64,000 nt of DNA from NIOZ-UU13 sp964653075 (GCA_964653075.1 CAZZAX010000008.1:1-64000), one strand, 5' to 3'. Counted from the first letter of the stretch, positions 26,601-35,406 are shown. Program-made: numbers and translations. The notes: a model not told the origin generated them from the sequence alone.

Positions 26601-27587
26601 GGCCATATTACCCGTCACTGTGAGCCTTCGACCCGGAAACCAGCCAAAGCCCACCATGCCGGTGTTCTGGTTAAGAGCTAAAAGGTGATTTTGTGTTCCT
26701 GTGTAAATCTGTTTGTCTGCGAGCAGGGCATATGTGCCGCCAATATTACCTCCGGCTTGTTCTCCCCTCCAGCCGTAACTTCTGTCGAAGACCTCTCGAC
26801 CGCTCGCGCGGTCGAAGCCGACAGGCAAGGCCCTGCCTGATGGCACGAAAAGCCGTTTGTCGGTGGCCAACAGGTATCCCTGTGGCGAGAGATCTTTGCG
26901 ATGTGCATCCAATTCACTAATACTGTCATTTTTCCAGATAACAGTCCCGTCATCTGCCTGAACGGCATAGAGGTAAACAATTTCGTGCGGGAATATTCCG
27001 GCGCCGAAATAAGCTATGCCTGAATCAACAAGAATGCCGGTACGAATTGGCCAGCGAGAGATCATTTTACCGCTGCCCAGAAGCTGTTCGTCGTTTGGAC
27101 CGCCGCGTACTTTCCATAACAGGTCTCCATTTTTGGCTTTTAGACAATAAACAAATCCATCGTCAGAGCCGGCTAAAACCCGGTCCTTCCATACCACCGG
27201 CGCCAGACGAACCGGCCCGCCGGTGAAAAAGGACCAGCGTTCCTGGCCGGTAGCGGTATCAAGCGCATAGACTTTATTATCAGATGAAGAACCGAAATAT
27301 ACCATCTTACCAGCGACAGCTACCTGAAAAGCATCATCGAAAATAACTCGGTGACGCAGCAGGAAACCCTCCCTTGGGCGCTTGGCAGGAGCCGGCCAGG
27401 CGGGGCGGGGCCGGTGGGCCGGAGTATAAATCCATTGCAGTTTCAAGGGGGCTGAAAGTGATTCTGATGTGCAGCCCGTGCGCGCATTGTCATAGCGGTA
27501 TGTAGGCCAGTCAGCCGCACTCACTGAGGCGGCAATAACAAAAAGACAAATAAGAATACTCAAGTGAAAGGATTTAAGGGTCGTCAT
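23616..27587 (-). CDS. Exported PQQ-propeller / methyltransferase-like / malectin-like fusion protein (C)
   Basis: 1323 residues. ATG 27587 follows AGGAGA by 7 bases and opens a signal peptide ending VSAADWPTYRYD. Order: a DWPT-type PQQ propeller (about 25-490, interrupted by a charged coiled segment around 370-420), a methyltransferase-like domain (about 510-640; motif I weakened to VIGAEYGRL), a WTH-type propeller opened by KWTHQYADPGNS (about 670-1150), and a C-terminal malectin-like sugar-binding domain with YTVRLYFADF and GNVVLDNFDIVRQAGG. Compared with A and B the DWPT propeller has moved to the front, a circular permutation. The malectin-like end suggests carbohydrate binding outside the cell. 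The role is otherwise unknown. Confidence 0.85.
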   Translation of the reverse strand: MTTLKSFHLSILICLFVIAASVSAADWPTYRYDNARTGCTSESLSAPLKLQWIYTPAHRPRPAWPAPAKRPREGFLLRHRVIFDDAFQVAVAGKMVYFGSSSDNKVYALDTATGQERWSFFTGGPVRLAPVVWKDRVLAGSDDGFVYCLKAKNGDLLWKVRGGPNDEQLLGSGKMISRWPIRTGILVDSGIAYFGAGIFPHEIVYLYAVQADDGTVIWKNDSISELDAHRKDLSPQGYLLATDKRLFVPSGRALPVGFDRASGREVFDRSYGWRGEQAGGNIGGTYALLADKQIYTGTQNHLLALNQNTGMVGFGWFPGRRLTVTGNMAYMATGQHLIAIDRTKYAQASRRRNSLEYRIKSLRSSVRSAKGENRKKQQQQLRTSEEELKQHRSKNIKPTIRWRVPSECDAELILTANLVIAGGQDQVHAFSRDNGKTIWEAKVDGKARGLAVANGQLYVSTDTGKIYCFSTKRMAKSKMTAPRPFIKAVKNPYPQDELTGVYKAAAEAIVMETGVTKGYCLVIGAEYGRLVRELALRTDLTIIGIEPDPEKAAAARLALDAAGLYGERVTIDEGNLSKLPYSNYFANLIVSDSLLLTGEIPGKPKEVLRHLKPCGGAVCIGVPANISGKARTISSRQLSQWLGQMESGRCRISQTNGCWAILKRGALPGAGKWTHQYADPGNSACSDDRIVSGSLGLLWFGDPGPAPMVNRHDAAASPLAVNGRLFVQGENMVMAYDSYNGVLLWKRDIPGAMRTRLKRRECGNLAASEDSFFVAVGDKCLRLDAETGQTLQSYNMPASEKGSSRWGYLAYVDGLLYGSVLRQTGVSDSLFAIDTRSGETLWNHRGTNIVNLTIAIGDGWLFFVDSSLTPQQREQLLRQDKSHLMNLSSEETKNAEAAQKNLDVRLAVALDAQTGGKLWEKAVDVTDCSNIGIGGGELTAMYHDGVVVLCGANANGHYWRQFVSGEFSRRRLVALSANNGELLWAKDANYRHRPLIIGGMVLAEPWAFDLKTGRQRTRSHPLTGEETTWQFLRPGHHCGAISACQQMLLMRSGYTSYYDLQNDSGVRHFSGHRLGCWINAIPADGLVLAPEASAGCICLYPIVCSIALEPRPDHERWSIYSNGGANTPVQHMAINLGAPGDMRDTNGTLWFGYPRPGLPRDRAALGFSFKLGMDFLKEPEYPRNNSEAKDIDGTDSPWLFASCAKGLKRCIVPLLSEADEPAEYTVRLYFADFDNEQTGKRIFDIKLQGNVVLDNFDIVRQAGGPCKAIVRQFRGIAVKDNLVIELIVQDKDLSSNNSLPVLCGLEMLRERKMKSIAEAVNAR

Positions 27588-27756
27588 AATAAGTTCTCCT
27601 GAATCTATGTTTTGTAAAAAAACGTTACCGCCTAACAACACTTATTGTCAGGGATAATCTTTACATTAAGCTGTCTCCTGTCGGCTGATTATATCAAAGT
27701 TAACAAGGATTGTAAAACCAAATCGTCATTCCACCTGCTTTCAACAGTGTTGCTCA

Positions 27757-28986
27757 CTATTTCGTGTCTATCGTTATGCGCATCTGATTCCATTTGTAAT
27801 TGACCGTATGGGAGCGCCCCTCTTTATTTTTCATCGCATCTGACCAAATCAACACCATCTTTTTTCCATCCTTACTAATCCACTTTGGCGACAGCTTGGG
27901 CTGATAGGTCAGGTTCCCGGGATTATCTGCTGTCCAGTAGTCGGTGTAGTAGAACTGTCGCCACGGGCCGTAAGGGTTTTTCGAGTACCAGAATCCGAGG
28001 CTGCCCGTGCGCGTGTGCATCCATCTGTCGTAATAATCCTTATCCGTAGAGGTCATCCCCCTTCCGCCGTACGTGCCGCCGCTGACCATGATGTAATATC
28101 CGAGACCTTCGTTCCAGACCACCGAGGGCAGCCATGAGTACCATCCGAAATAATTGCCGTCCTGGCTCTTTTCAGGAAATACATGCACATAACCTCGTTC
28201 TTGAATATTGAAAGTCCAGATGGGTTTGTCACCCTCGTACCTTGCGAAATACTCCCACGCACTGCGAACGCCGAGCTTGTCTTTAGCAACCCGGGCCAGC
28301 AGCAGCTTGTGAGCGCGGGCTCCCTCGGGAGAGTAGATGTATAGGTAGCCGTCATTCGTGGCCGAGTTGTCCTTTCCACATTGTACAAAGTCAGCGAAGG
28401 AGAAAGGATACGCCTTCTTTGTCTTATGCCGAAGGCCGAATTCCTCAAGGAAAAACATTTCTCTGATATTCACCTTATTGCGGGCGTTATCCAGCGGGCC
28501 TGTTTTGCGTTCGGTGCCGTGGCGATCTGCTCGATACCACGTATGCCCGTTGTCTGTGGATTTTAGAAGCTTGATTCCCCTGAAAGGACCGGACCAGCTG
28601 TCACCCGGCGTCTTGGAAACAACAGAATACAATGTGCCGTCTACCGAAACGATTCCATAACCAAACCAGCTTCCGGATTGCCCGGAAAAATCCGGGTAAT
28701 TGGGTATTTCTTCTCGCTGAAAGTCCCTGGGTCCGCCGATAATGCGATACAAGTGGTTGTGGAAGCCATGTTCTGCGCCGAGCCAGTTCCCGTCGCACAT
28801 CGAAGTGACCTGAGAATCGTCTGCCGCCCAAGTTATGCACCAGTTATCGCCGTTGCCGTCGGATCGATATAGCGTGTCTTTGTGAAATGTAATACCTGTG
28901 GGGATTTGTCCCTTGGCGACTGCAGTTCTGCTGCACGCCAGAGATAAGATTGCCAAAGTCACAATATGCAGTTGATGATATCTCAT
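27757..28986 (-). CDS. Secreted DUF4185-like beta-propeller protein
   Basis: 409 residues with a Sec signal (IVTLAILSLACSRTAVAKG). The mature part has blade-like repeats such as LYRSDGNGDNWCITWAADDSQ, GHTWYRADRHG, WYSWLPSVVWNEGLGYYIMVSGG and LGFWYSKNPYGPW, resembling the DUF4185 five-bladed propeller related to glycoside hydrolase or sialidase-like folds. A carbohydrate-related role is plausible from the cluster of sulfatases and Gfo/Idh enzymes, but no catalytic residues can be fixed by eye. AAGGA directly abuts the ATG, a short spacing. It lies between fusion protein C and a pseudopilin gene on the same strand. Confidence 0.65.
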   Translation of the reverse strand: MRYHQLHIVTLAILSLACSRTAVAKGQIPTGITFHKDTLYRSDGNGDNWCITWAADDSQVTSMCDGNWLGAEHGFHNHLYRIIGGPRDFQREEIPNYPDFSGQSGSWFGYGIVSVDGTLYSVVSKTPGDSWSGPFRGIKLLKSTDNGHTWYRADRHGTERKTGPLDNARNKVNIREMFFLEEFGLRHKTKKAYPFSFADFVQCGKDNSATNDGYLYIYSPEGARAHKLLLARVAKDKLGVRSAWEYFARYEGDKPIWTFNIQERGYVHVFPEKSQDGNYFGWYSWLPSVVWNEGLGYYIMVSGGTYGGRGMTSTDKDYYDRWMHTRTGSLGFWYSKNPYGPWRQFYYTDYWTADNPGNLTYQPKLSPKWISKDGKKMVLIWSDAMKNKEGRSHTVNYKWNQMRITIDTK

Positions 28987-29020
28987 TCCTTCTATCTTTT
29001 ATTGTAATTATATTCCGGTG

Positions 29021-29779
29021 TTACCACCAATGGTAGGGGGGTGATACTCGTACCTGCATCTCACTGAATCGCCGCCATTCGTTATGTCCGTCAAGGAAGA
29101 TAATATTAGCACCCGCTGGTTTGGCTCCACGTCTTAGATGGTTGGTGCGGTCGGGAATTTGCCACCTGGACCATGACCCGCCGTGCACTTCGGTAAAGGT
29201 TGCGGTCTCCGGATCAGAAGTGCTGCTTAAAGTCGCGTCGATAACCAGCTCGGTTATTGCCGCCTGCTTATGTATTAGTGTTTTCACCCAATCCTTCTTG
29301 GGCGTCCCCTCCGGATGATATGACCTTCCATTAACGGTATCCATCATCCAGAAATAGCTGGTAACCCGGAACTGGTTGCCTCGGTTGCTTTCCGGTTCCG
29401 GTACTGTATCGGGCAGGGTCCCAAACGGGAGATTTTGTGAGAACTGCCAGAGGATTGCCATGTCCGGAGTCTTCAATGGGTCGGAGGGACAGTAAAAAGT
29501 ATTTTTATCCCCGCCGGTTGCGATAATATAATCGGTGGTGCTGTAAGCAATGTCCCACAGCCAGTTCCCGCTTTCATTGAGCGGTAGCCGGTTGTCATTC
29601 TCCGAGCCGTAAAGGTGCAGACTAATGCCGATTTGTTTGAGGTTGTTTGAGCAGGTAATTTTCTTTGCTTGTTCCCTTGCCATTTGCAGGGCAGGCATCA
29701 ATATCGACATCAAAAGGGCGATGACAGCTATGACCACGAGTAATTCTATTAAGGTAAATCCTCTTTTAAGATTATCCAT
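29021..29779 (-). CDS. Pseudopilin-like secreted protein
   Basis: 252 residues beginning MDNLKRGFTLIELLVVIAVI, a prepilin cleavage and N-methylation site after G7, followed by a hydrophobic helix and NNLKQIGISLHLYGSEND. The C-terminal region has ANIIFLDGHNEWRR, the FLDGH motif of the planctomycete pseudopilin-like group. CPSDP in the middle is another recurrent feature. Probably assembled by a type II secretion or type IV pilus system encoded elsewhere. AAAGGA is 10 bases upstream. It follows the Gfo/Idh gene by 61 bases on the same strand. Confidence 0.85.
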   Translation of the reverse strand: MDNLKRGFTLIELLVVIAVIALLMSILMPALQMAREQAKKITCSNNLKQIGISLHLYGSENDNRLPLNESGNWLWDIAYSTTDYIIATGGDKNTFYCPSDPLKTPDMAILWQFSQNLPFGTLPDTVPEPESNRGNQFRVTSYFWMMDTVNGRSYHPEGTPKKDWVKTLIHKQAAITELVIDATLSSTSDPETATFTEVHGGSWSRWQIPDRTNHLRRGAKPAGANIIFLDGHNEWRRFSEMQVRVSPPYHWW

Positions 29780-29840
29780 TGTGGTTCTGTCCTTTCAGTT
29801 TTGGTGCACCTGCAGACAGAAAAACTATTTTTCAATCATA

Positions 29841-31211
29841 TCACAATGTCCACCCTTGTCGATATGGTGGATTTATATACTGATTCGCCTCGTCGCAGTT
29901 GGTAAATCGCATATTCTCACTGTCCCATTTCAGCTTACGTCCCAACATCTGGGTTGCGATAATTCCCAGCCGGGCTAACTCCGTTAAGGGGCCTCCGTAA
30001 TCGAAATTCGACCCGGCCGGCCTGTTGTTCTTAACAGACTCCAGCCAGTCATGATGATGTCCCTTTGTACGGGGGATTCTTTGCTCGGGAAGTTTGTATG
30101 CTTTCATCTTTGTCTCAGGTATTATCCTTACGCCGCCGGCGCCATGCGAGCCGTGCATAATCTTTCCCTTATCACCGATTACTATAGCTCCTGTACGTGG
30201 TACCTTTCGTCCTTCTTCCAGTTCCTTCGGACGCGGTATTGTTTCAACACCACTGTGCCATATGAGTTTGACCGGGCCTCGCTTGTCGTTCGCCGGAAAT
30301 TTAAATGTAATAATTGAGCCTGCCGGGAATGTGTCACCATGCTTTTTCGGATCATAATCTTTGGCCTCGGCTTGGATGGTCTTTGGCGCTCCAAGATCAA
30401 GCGCCCAAAAAGCCGGGTCAACAACGTGACACACCCAGTCGCCGATTGTCCCGGAACCAAACGGCATCCAGCCGCGCCATCTGCCCGGTAGATACATCGG
30501 ATTATATTTTCGATACTTGGCCGGTCCGAGCCATAAGTCCCAATCCAGTCCGGATGGAATCTCGTGCCGCTCGCTACGCTTGCCCAGTTGGTCGATTTTA
30601 CAATGATTCGCTCCGCAAGCCGCGTGGATGGTATGGACGTTCCCGATTGCTCCGTCCCAAATCCACTCACAGAACACTCGAATATGATCAGCGGAATGTC
30701 CCTGGTTGCCTAATTGTGTTATTACCTTGTGCTTGAGGGCGGCTTTCATTAGCTCACGAATCTCGTAGATTGAATGAGCTAATGGTTTTTCGCAATAAAT
30801 GTGTTTTCCTCTCCTTATTGCATCCATACATGCCGCCGCATGTGTATGGTCCGGCGTGGAAACCACTACCGCATCAATCTGGTTATCCATTTCGTCCAGC
30901 ATCTTTCGAAAATCGGTGTAATGTTTGGCGCCTGGATAACTCTCAAATGCCTTGCTGCCCTGTTTCTTATCCACATCGCACAACGCAACGATATTTTCTC
31001 TGCCGACACCGTTCAGATTGGCTCCGCCTCGACCCCCGATACCGATACATGCGATATTGAGCTTTTCACTCGCAGCGGCATAGGCCCTGCCGCCGAGTAC
31101 GTGGCGGGGAACAATAGTAAACGCCGCTGCTGCTATAGCACTGTTCATAAAATCACGGCGCGAAATCTTCGTCTCTTGTTGTTTTGTCTTAGCTGGTTTT
31201 GTGATGCTCAT
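29841..31211 (-). CDS. Tat-exported Gfo/Idh/MocA-family oxidoreductase
   Basis: 456 residues. SRRDFMNSAIAAAAF is a twin-arginine signal. The NAD(P)-binding start IACIGIGGRGGAN at 52-64 is followed by CEKPLAH, with the catalytic-type EKP at 141-143. The rest is the usual mixed-sheet domain. These enzymes oxidise or reduce sugars at a ring hydroxyl; Zymomonas glucose-fructose oxidoreductase is a Tat-exported relative that keeps its cofactor, a plausible model here. AGGAGG stands 6 bases before the ATG. It is near two sulfatases and a DUF4185 protein, so action on a desulfated sugar is a reasonable inference. The exact substrate is unknown. Confidence 0.88.
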   Translation of the reverse strand: MSITKPAKTKQQETKISRRDFMNSAIAAAAFTIVPRHVLGGRAYAAASEKLNIACIGIGGRGGANLNGVGRENIVALCDVDKKQGSKAFESYPGAKHYTDFRKMLDEMDNQIDAVVVSTPDHTHAAACMDAIRRGKHIYCEKPLAHSIYEIRELMKAALKHKVITQLGNQGHSADHIRVFCEWIWDGAIGNVHTIHAACGANHCKIDQLGKRSERHEIPSGLDWDLWLGPAKYRKYNPMYLPGRWRGWMPFGSGTIGDWVCHVVDPAFWALDLGAPKTIQAEAKDYDPKKHGDTFPAGSIITFKFPANDKRGPVKLIWHSGVETIPRPKELEEGRKVPRTGAIVIGDKGKIMHGSHGAGGVRIIPETKMKAYKLPEQRIPRTKGHHHDWLESVKNNRPAGSNFDYGGPLTELARLGIIATQMLGRKLKWDSENMRFTNCDEANQYINPPYRQGWTL

Positions 31212-31373
31212 AAATGTCCTCCTGTTAAAGACCAGGTTTCTTAACTGAGTAAACTTGATTCGGCATTGCCGCTCAGCTTACATTCCATAATATTAAACGA
31301 ATAGCATAAAAAATGCAACTCTTTCCTGCATATTTTGCTGTTGCAGCAGATAGTAGAAGATAGACTCAACTGT

Positions 31374-32921
31374 TTAGTTTTTTTTGGGAAAATGTGGTGA
31401 ATACAGCAAACGCTTCTTTCGCAAGGCCAGTTTGCCGTTTGAAACGAACTGCTCACCTCGCTCGGAAAGATGTTCTATCATACGATGCCGCCACTTTCGT
31501 AAGATGCTTTTATGAGATGATTCTACCGCCAGGTCATACAGCTCGCCCGGGTCTTTTGTCAAATCAAAGAGTTGTTCCCTGCCTTCGTAAGCGTAGTAAA
31601 TATACTTGAACCTGCCGTCGGTCAGTGCGTTCCAGTGGTCTTTGTTGTAGCACATCGAATGCTCCAGGTCGATGAGCTGACGCCAGTTTTTCGTATTTCC
31701 ACGGACCAGTTCGAGCATACTCTTTCCGTCAAGATGGTTTGGAACAGGTGCTCCGGCCGCATCGAGAAATGTCGGCAGTACGTCCCGAAGCTCCACCGGC
31801 AGAGTTATTTTATTACCTCGCTGATGGTTCATTCCCATGCTCACAGGCCAGCGCAGAAGCATGGGAATCTTGGCGGAAGCTTCATAAGCATAGGTCTTTC
31901 GCCAGAGATGATGATCTCCAAGCATATCCCCATGGTCGGAGAAAAATATAATAAGAGTATTATCATACATGTCACGTTTTTTCAGTGATTCGAGAATTCG
32001 ACCTATCTGTTCGTCAATGAAGGTAATCGAAGCATAATAACCCCGGCGGGATTTTTTAGCCTGCCGGATGCCCAGGTCACCATGCCAGAGGCTTGCATTC
32101 GGCGGGTCCTTGTGCTCGGCGTACATATCGGCCCAGTCACCAATATAGGGATTTGGCATTTCTTCTTCGCTGTACATATCCATAAATCGTTTCGGCGGGT
32201 CATATGGGCTGTGCGGACGGGCGAAAGAAACTTTCAGAAGAAAAGGTTTTGAACGATTGTATTTTTCAATGAAATCAACTGCTCTGTCCGCCGTCCACTT
32301 CGTAGGATGCAGGTGTTCCGGCAGGGCATACGTTTTGGCTCTGTAGTCATTCCAGCCGATGCCGGTTGCATCCGGATCAAGCTCTGGTGCCTGCTGTTTG
32401 AACCAATGGCGATAATCGCTGACAAATCCCGGTGTTTCGGACCGGCCGGATTCATCGAGCAGTATGCCGTCGTAGCCGCGAAGTTTCCTTTGCGGATACC
32501 AGTGCATCTTGCCGATACCGAACAAGTAGTAGCCCGCATTTCGAAGGGCCTGCGGCAATTCGAACGGATACACGTCTGCGACCCGTCCGTAGCCGAGCAT
32601 CCCATGGTGCCATGGTGACAATCCTGTTAGAAGTGCGCTGCGGGCCGGCGTACAGCTTGGAGTCGAGCTGTAGGCGTTCGAGAAAACAACACCGTCCTTT
32701 GCGATGGAATCTAAATGAGGTGTTTTTATGATTTTGTTACCCGCACATCCGAGGCAGTCACCCCGTTGCTGGTCGGTCATAAGATAAAGGATATTGGGCT
32801 GTTGCTTTCTCTTTGAAGCCGCAAAGCTTGTATTAACGGTTAAATTAATACCTGCCGAGGCCAGGGCCGTACTTTTGAGAAAATTCCTGCGTGTTATTTC
32901 ATACAAGTGACACTTATTCAT
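31374..32921 (-). CDS. Tat-exported type I sulfatase
   Basis: 515 residues from ATG 32921, which has AGGAGGT 5 bases upstream; an earlier ATG at 32960 is not favoured. ITRRNFLKSTALASAG is a twin-arginine signal. The sulfatase core shows PNILYLMTDQQRGD, CTPARSALLTG with Cys90 as formylglycine precursor, HSPYDPPKRF and FFSDHGDMLGDHHLW. This is a standard arylsulfatase-type active site. It should remove sulfate from a carbohydrate in the periplasm or outside. The gene is 162 bases upstream of the Gfo/Idh gene on the same strand, and divergent from HisF. Confidence 0.92.
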   Translation of the reverse strand: MNKCHLYEITRRNFLKSTALASAGINLTVNTSFAASKRKQQPNILYLMTDQQRGDCLGCAGNKIIKTPHLDSIAKDGVVFSNAYSSTPSCTPARSALLTGLSPWHHGMLGYGRVADVYPFELPQALRNAGYYLFGIGKMHWYPQRKLRGYDGILLDESGRSETPGFVSDYRHWFKQQAPELDPDATGIGWNDYRAKTYALPEHLHPTKWTADRAVDFIEKYNRSKPFLLKVSFARPHSPYDPPKRFMDMYSEEEMPNPYIGDWADMYAEHKDPPNASLWHGDLGIRQAKKSRRGYYASITFIDEQIGRILESLKKRDMYDNTLIIFFSDHGDMLGDHHLWRKTYAYEASAKIPMLLRWPVSMGMNHQRGNKITLPVELRDVLPTFLDAAGAPVPNHLDGKSMLELVRGNTKNWRQLIDLEHSMCYNKDHWNALTDGRFKYIYYAYEGREQLFDLTKDPGELYDLAVESSHKSILRKWRHRMIEHLSERGEQFVSNGKLALRKKRLLYSPHFPKKN

Positions 32922-33146
32922 ATCGACCTCCTGATTTGATTTCAAGTTCGGCACCGGCATTTCGATTTCAACTGGTAATACTAGGTTAAAATTATATGAC
33001 TAATATGCTTTTTGTTCAAGTCGATATTGTCGCGAACCCAAAGTACTTGTAATAGTATCCGATAAAGATATAATGCACAGTTAACTAAAAGCAGGACAGA
33101 CTCCGCAATAAGCGATCACTGGAAATAACGAATAGGAGAATTGAGA

Positions 33147-33908
33147 ATGGGCAAACAAGTTAGCATTATGCCTTGTCTGGATATGAAGAATGGCCGTGTG
33201 GTTAAAGGCGTTCATTTTGTGGATATTCGTGATGCCGGCGACCCCGTCGAATGCGCAAAGGCCTATTGTCAGGCCGGGGCCGACGAGCTGGCTCTTCTGG
33301 ACATTACAGCTACTGTCGAGAATCGGGCTACTATGCTTGACGTTGTCGGTAGGGTTGCTGAAGTGACAACGATCCCTTTTACGGTCGGAGGTGGTATTCG
33401 TGATGTTGCCTCGGCGGCGGCGGTATTAAAGGCGGGGGCTGATAAGGTATCGGTAAGCAGTGCCGCATTCAGAAATCCGCAGGTCATATCGCAGATGGTT
33501 ACTGAATTCGGCGCCGATAAAGTAACCGTCGCCATAGATGTGGACCGGAACGAATCATTACCGTCCGGCTATGAAGTTTATATCGACGGGGGTCGAACTG
33601 CCACTGGGGCCGACGCCATCGAATGGGCCGGGAAAGTTGACGGCTTCGGAGTCTCTGTAATATTGCCGACCAGTAAAGCGGGAGATGGCGCCAGAACAGG
33701 TTTTGACCTTCCTGTCATAAAAGCCATGGCCGATGCCTGTTCGGCCACAATCGTCGCCTCGGGCGGAGCAGGCAAAATGGAACATTTCTACGATGCGGTG
33801 GAAGCTGGGGCGACAGTTCTCCTTGCGGCTTCCGTGTTCCATTTTCATATCATTGATATTAAGGAATTGAAAGACTATCTGCGAAGTCGCGGCTTAAACG
33901 TAAAATAA
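33147..33908 (+). CDS. hisF: HisF-like imidazole glycerol phosphate synthase subunit
   Basis: 253 residues from ATG 33147, placed 8 bases after AGGAG; an in-frame TTG at 33141 is too close to it. The TIM-barrel is very like HisF: MPCLDMKNGRVVKGV (first catalytic-type Asp), FTVGGGIRD, GADKVSVSSAAFRNP, VAIDVDRN (second Asp), and IVASGGAGKMEHFYDA. The loop normally reading TSMDRDGT is TSKAGDGART here, so one conserved acid and the threonine differ. HisF with HisH makes IGP and AICAR in histidine synthesis. No hisH or hisA is nearby, so it may be a scattered histidine gene or a specialised paralogue. It is divergent from the sulfatase gene. Confidence 0.85.
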   Translation: MGKQVSIMPCLDMKNGRVVKGVHFVDIRDAGDPVECAKAYCQAGADELALLDITATVENRATMLDVVGRVAEVTTIPFTVGGGIRDVASAAAVLKAGADKVSVSSAAFRNPQVISQMVTEFGADKVTVAIDVDRNESLPSGYEVYIDGGRTATGADAIEWAGKVDGFGVSVILPTSKAGDGARTGFDLPVIKAMADACSATIVASGGAGKMEHFYDAVEAGATVLLAASVFHFHIIDIKELKDYLRSRGLNVK

Positions 33909-33999
33909 TGTATCAGCCCGGATTGCCACACCTGAACCAAATGTCAGGAGTTTAAGTAATTTATCGGGCATGGGATTACTAATGCACTACAGGATTGAA

Positions 34000-34017
34000 C
34001 CCCAAAAAGTTTTGGGG
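34000..34017. terminator. Perfect inverted repeat between convergent genes
   Basis: CCCCAAAA (34000-34007) and TTTTGGGG (34010-34017) form a strong stem between the hisF stop and the convergent small gene at 34039. No T-tract follows on the plus strand, so it is only a possible terminator. Confidence 0.4.
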
Positions 34018-34038
34018 GTGTACCGTCCTTGTACTTTT

Positions 34039-34353
34039 TCATTGCCCCACGGTTTCAAAATGCCCTATGGTCGTCAGCTTCTTGTCCTCCGGCAGATGTT
34101 TATTGCGAAGGTATAGAAACTGGCGGTTATGCCATAATATTCTCGTTGCCTTGTTTAAGCTGTAGTGATGAACTCTTTTCCTTACGTCGCACCAATAAGA
34201 TTCACAGCAATCACAAATATCAAGATGCTTATCATACCACCAAAGCTGAAAGCCGCCGAATGACCGGTATTGGTCGTTTTTAATCCCTAATACGTTGCCG
34301 GTGTATAACAATTGCTTGATTTGGGCTTTGTTTTGGATTTCTATTTTTCTCAT
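34039..34353 (-). CDS. Small hypothetical cysteine-rich protein
   Basis: 104 residues from ATG 34353, which has AGGAAGGG about 8 bases upstream; the frame is open further upstream without a good start. The sequence begins MRKIEIQNKAQIKQLL and contains a cysteine cluster, ICDCCESYWC, that could bind a metal. The aromatic-rich middle (YRSFGGFQLWWYD) is not recognised. No signal peptide or membrane helix is seen. It converges with hisF and stands apart from other genes, so context gives no role. The clear ribosome binding site and even composition favour a real gene. Confidence 0.5.
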   Translation of the reverse strand: MRKIEIQNKAQIKQLLYTGNVLGIKNDQYRSFGGFQLWWYDKHLDICDCCESYWCDVRKRVHHYSLNKATRILWHNRQFLYLRNKHLPEDKKLTTIGHFETVGQ

Positions 34354-35406
34354 CCTTCGAACCCTTCCTGATAAGTTCACGGCTATGCAGCTAAAATCTT
34401 GTTCTCTATTTATGTAAGGCACCTCACGGCATAAAGGTAACACATTATATTTTATAGTTTTATAAGGCGGCGGCTGAATGTTCTCCCTGGCCCCCGTCTT
34501 ATGTTTTTCTTCGTTGAAATTGCGATGTGAACTCTCTCAGCTACTAATATTATAGACGTGTAAACATAAAAGTCTATTACAAAAATTCGAAAAAATTATC
34601 TTTACGAATGTACTTTTTCCTTCGAATAACAATAGTAACATCAGAAAAAGGCCTTTTCGAGCTGGCAGGGGGGGGTATTAGTATTTAAGGCCGGCTTAGA
34701 GATTTGTTCGCAGCCGGAAAAAACAGAAAATATTCGTGTTTTTTTCATTTTCCCCAAAAAAAAATTGAGAGACGGTCTTTCTTGTTATCGGGGTTAAGAC
34801 GGGCAAATCATCAGGTATGTGAGAAAATATCTGATGTCTCAAAACGGAGTCTTGGGAAGTGGGAAAAAAATAGGAAGTCTTCATTTTGTTACTGTCTTTA
34901 CCTGTGTTAAACCGTGGCCGGTTATCGATATTTGGAAGCATCAAGAAAGGCTAAAGATTAACGACGGAATCTGTCGATGCTTAATTTAAATGAAAAAATA
35001 ATGGCTCTGGAAAATGACCAATCCGGCCATATTTAGTTTGAACTGATGTTGTCCGCTATAAAGTTTTGCATTCAAGTCAGATCGTAATTTGGGCAAAGTC
35101 AGGGAAGGCTAAAGAAAAAAGGAAAGAGCCATAATTAAATATTGCCCCTGCGAAGCAGAAGGCGAGTATCTCAAAAAAACATATAAAAAATGAAAATATA
35201 GGGATACACTTGTCTATAACTTCGTGGGGGCTTTTTATATTTATTTTCCTTGTCAGCTTCTGGTTGGAGGCTGTCCTTGGATAATATACGATTGCAATAA
35301 AGCACAATTATGATTTGGTAATATAATGTAATGGACAGGAGGCTTTTTTAATGTAAAAATATTATATGAAACTGCAGTGTAAGTTATGTTTTATGAGGAA
35401 TGTACG
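34354..35406. other. Long non-coding region
   Basis: About 1050 bases, mostly AT-rich. Short frames occur on both strands but none has a ribosome binding site with a protein-like sequence. It contains G- and A-runs (the eight-G run near 34670, the nine-A run near 34756). No tRNA, known riboswitch or repeat family was recognised. It must carry promoters for the genes on each side. Confidence 0.5.

Noticed and set aside
35077..35307. A 76-codon hydrophobic minus-strand frame
   Set aside because: No ribosome binding site, AT-rich composition gives hydrophobic codons by chance, and no neighbour supports it.
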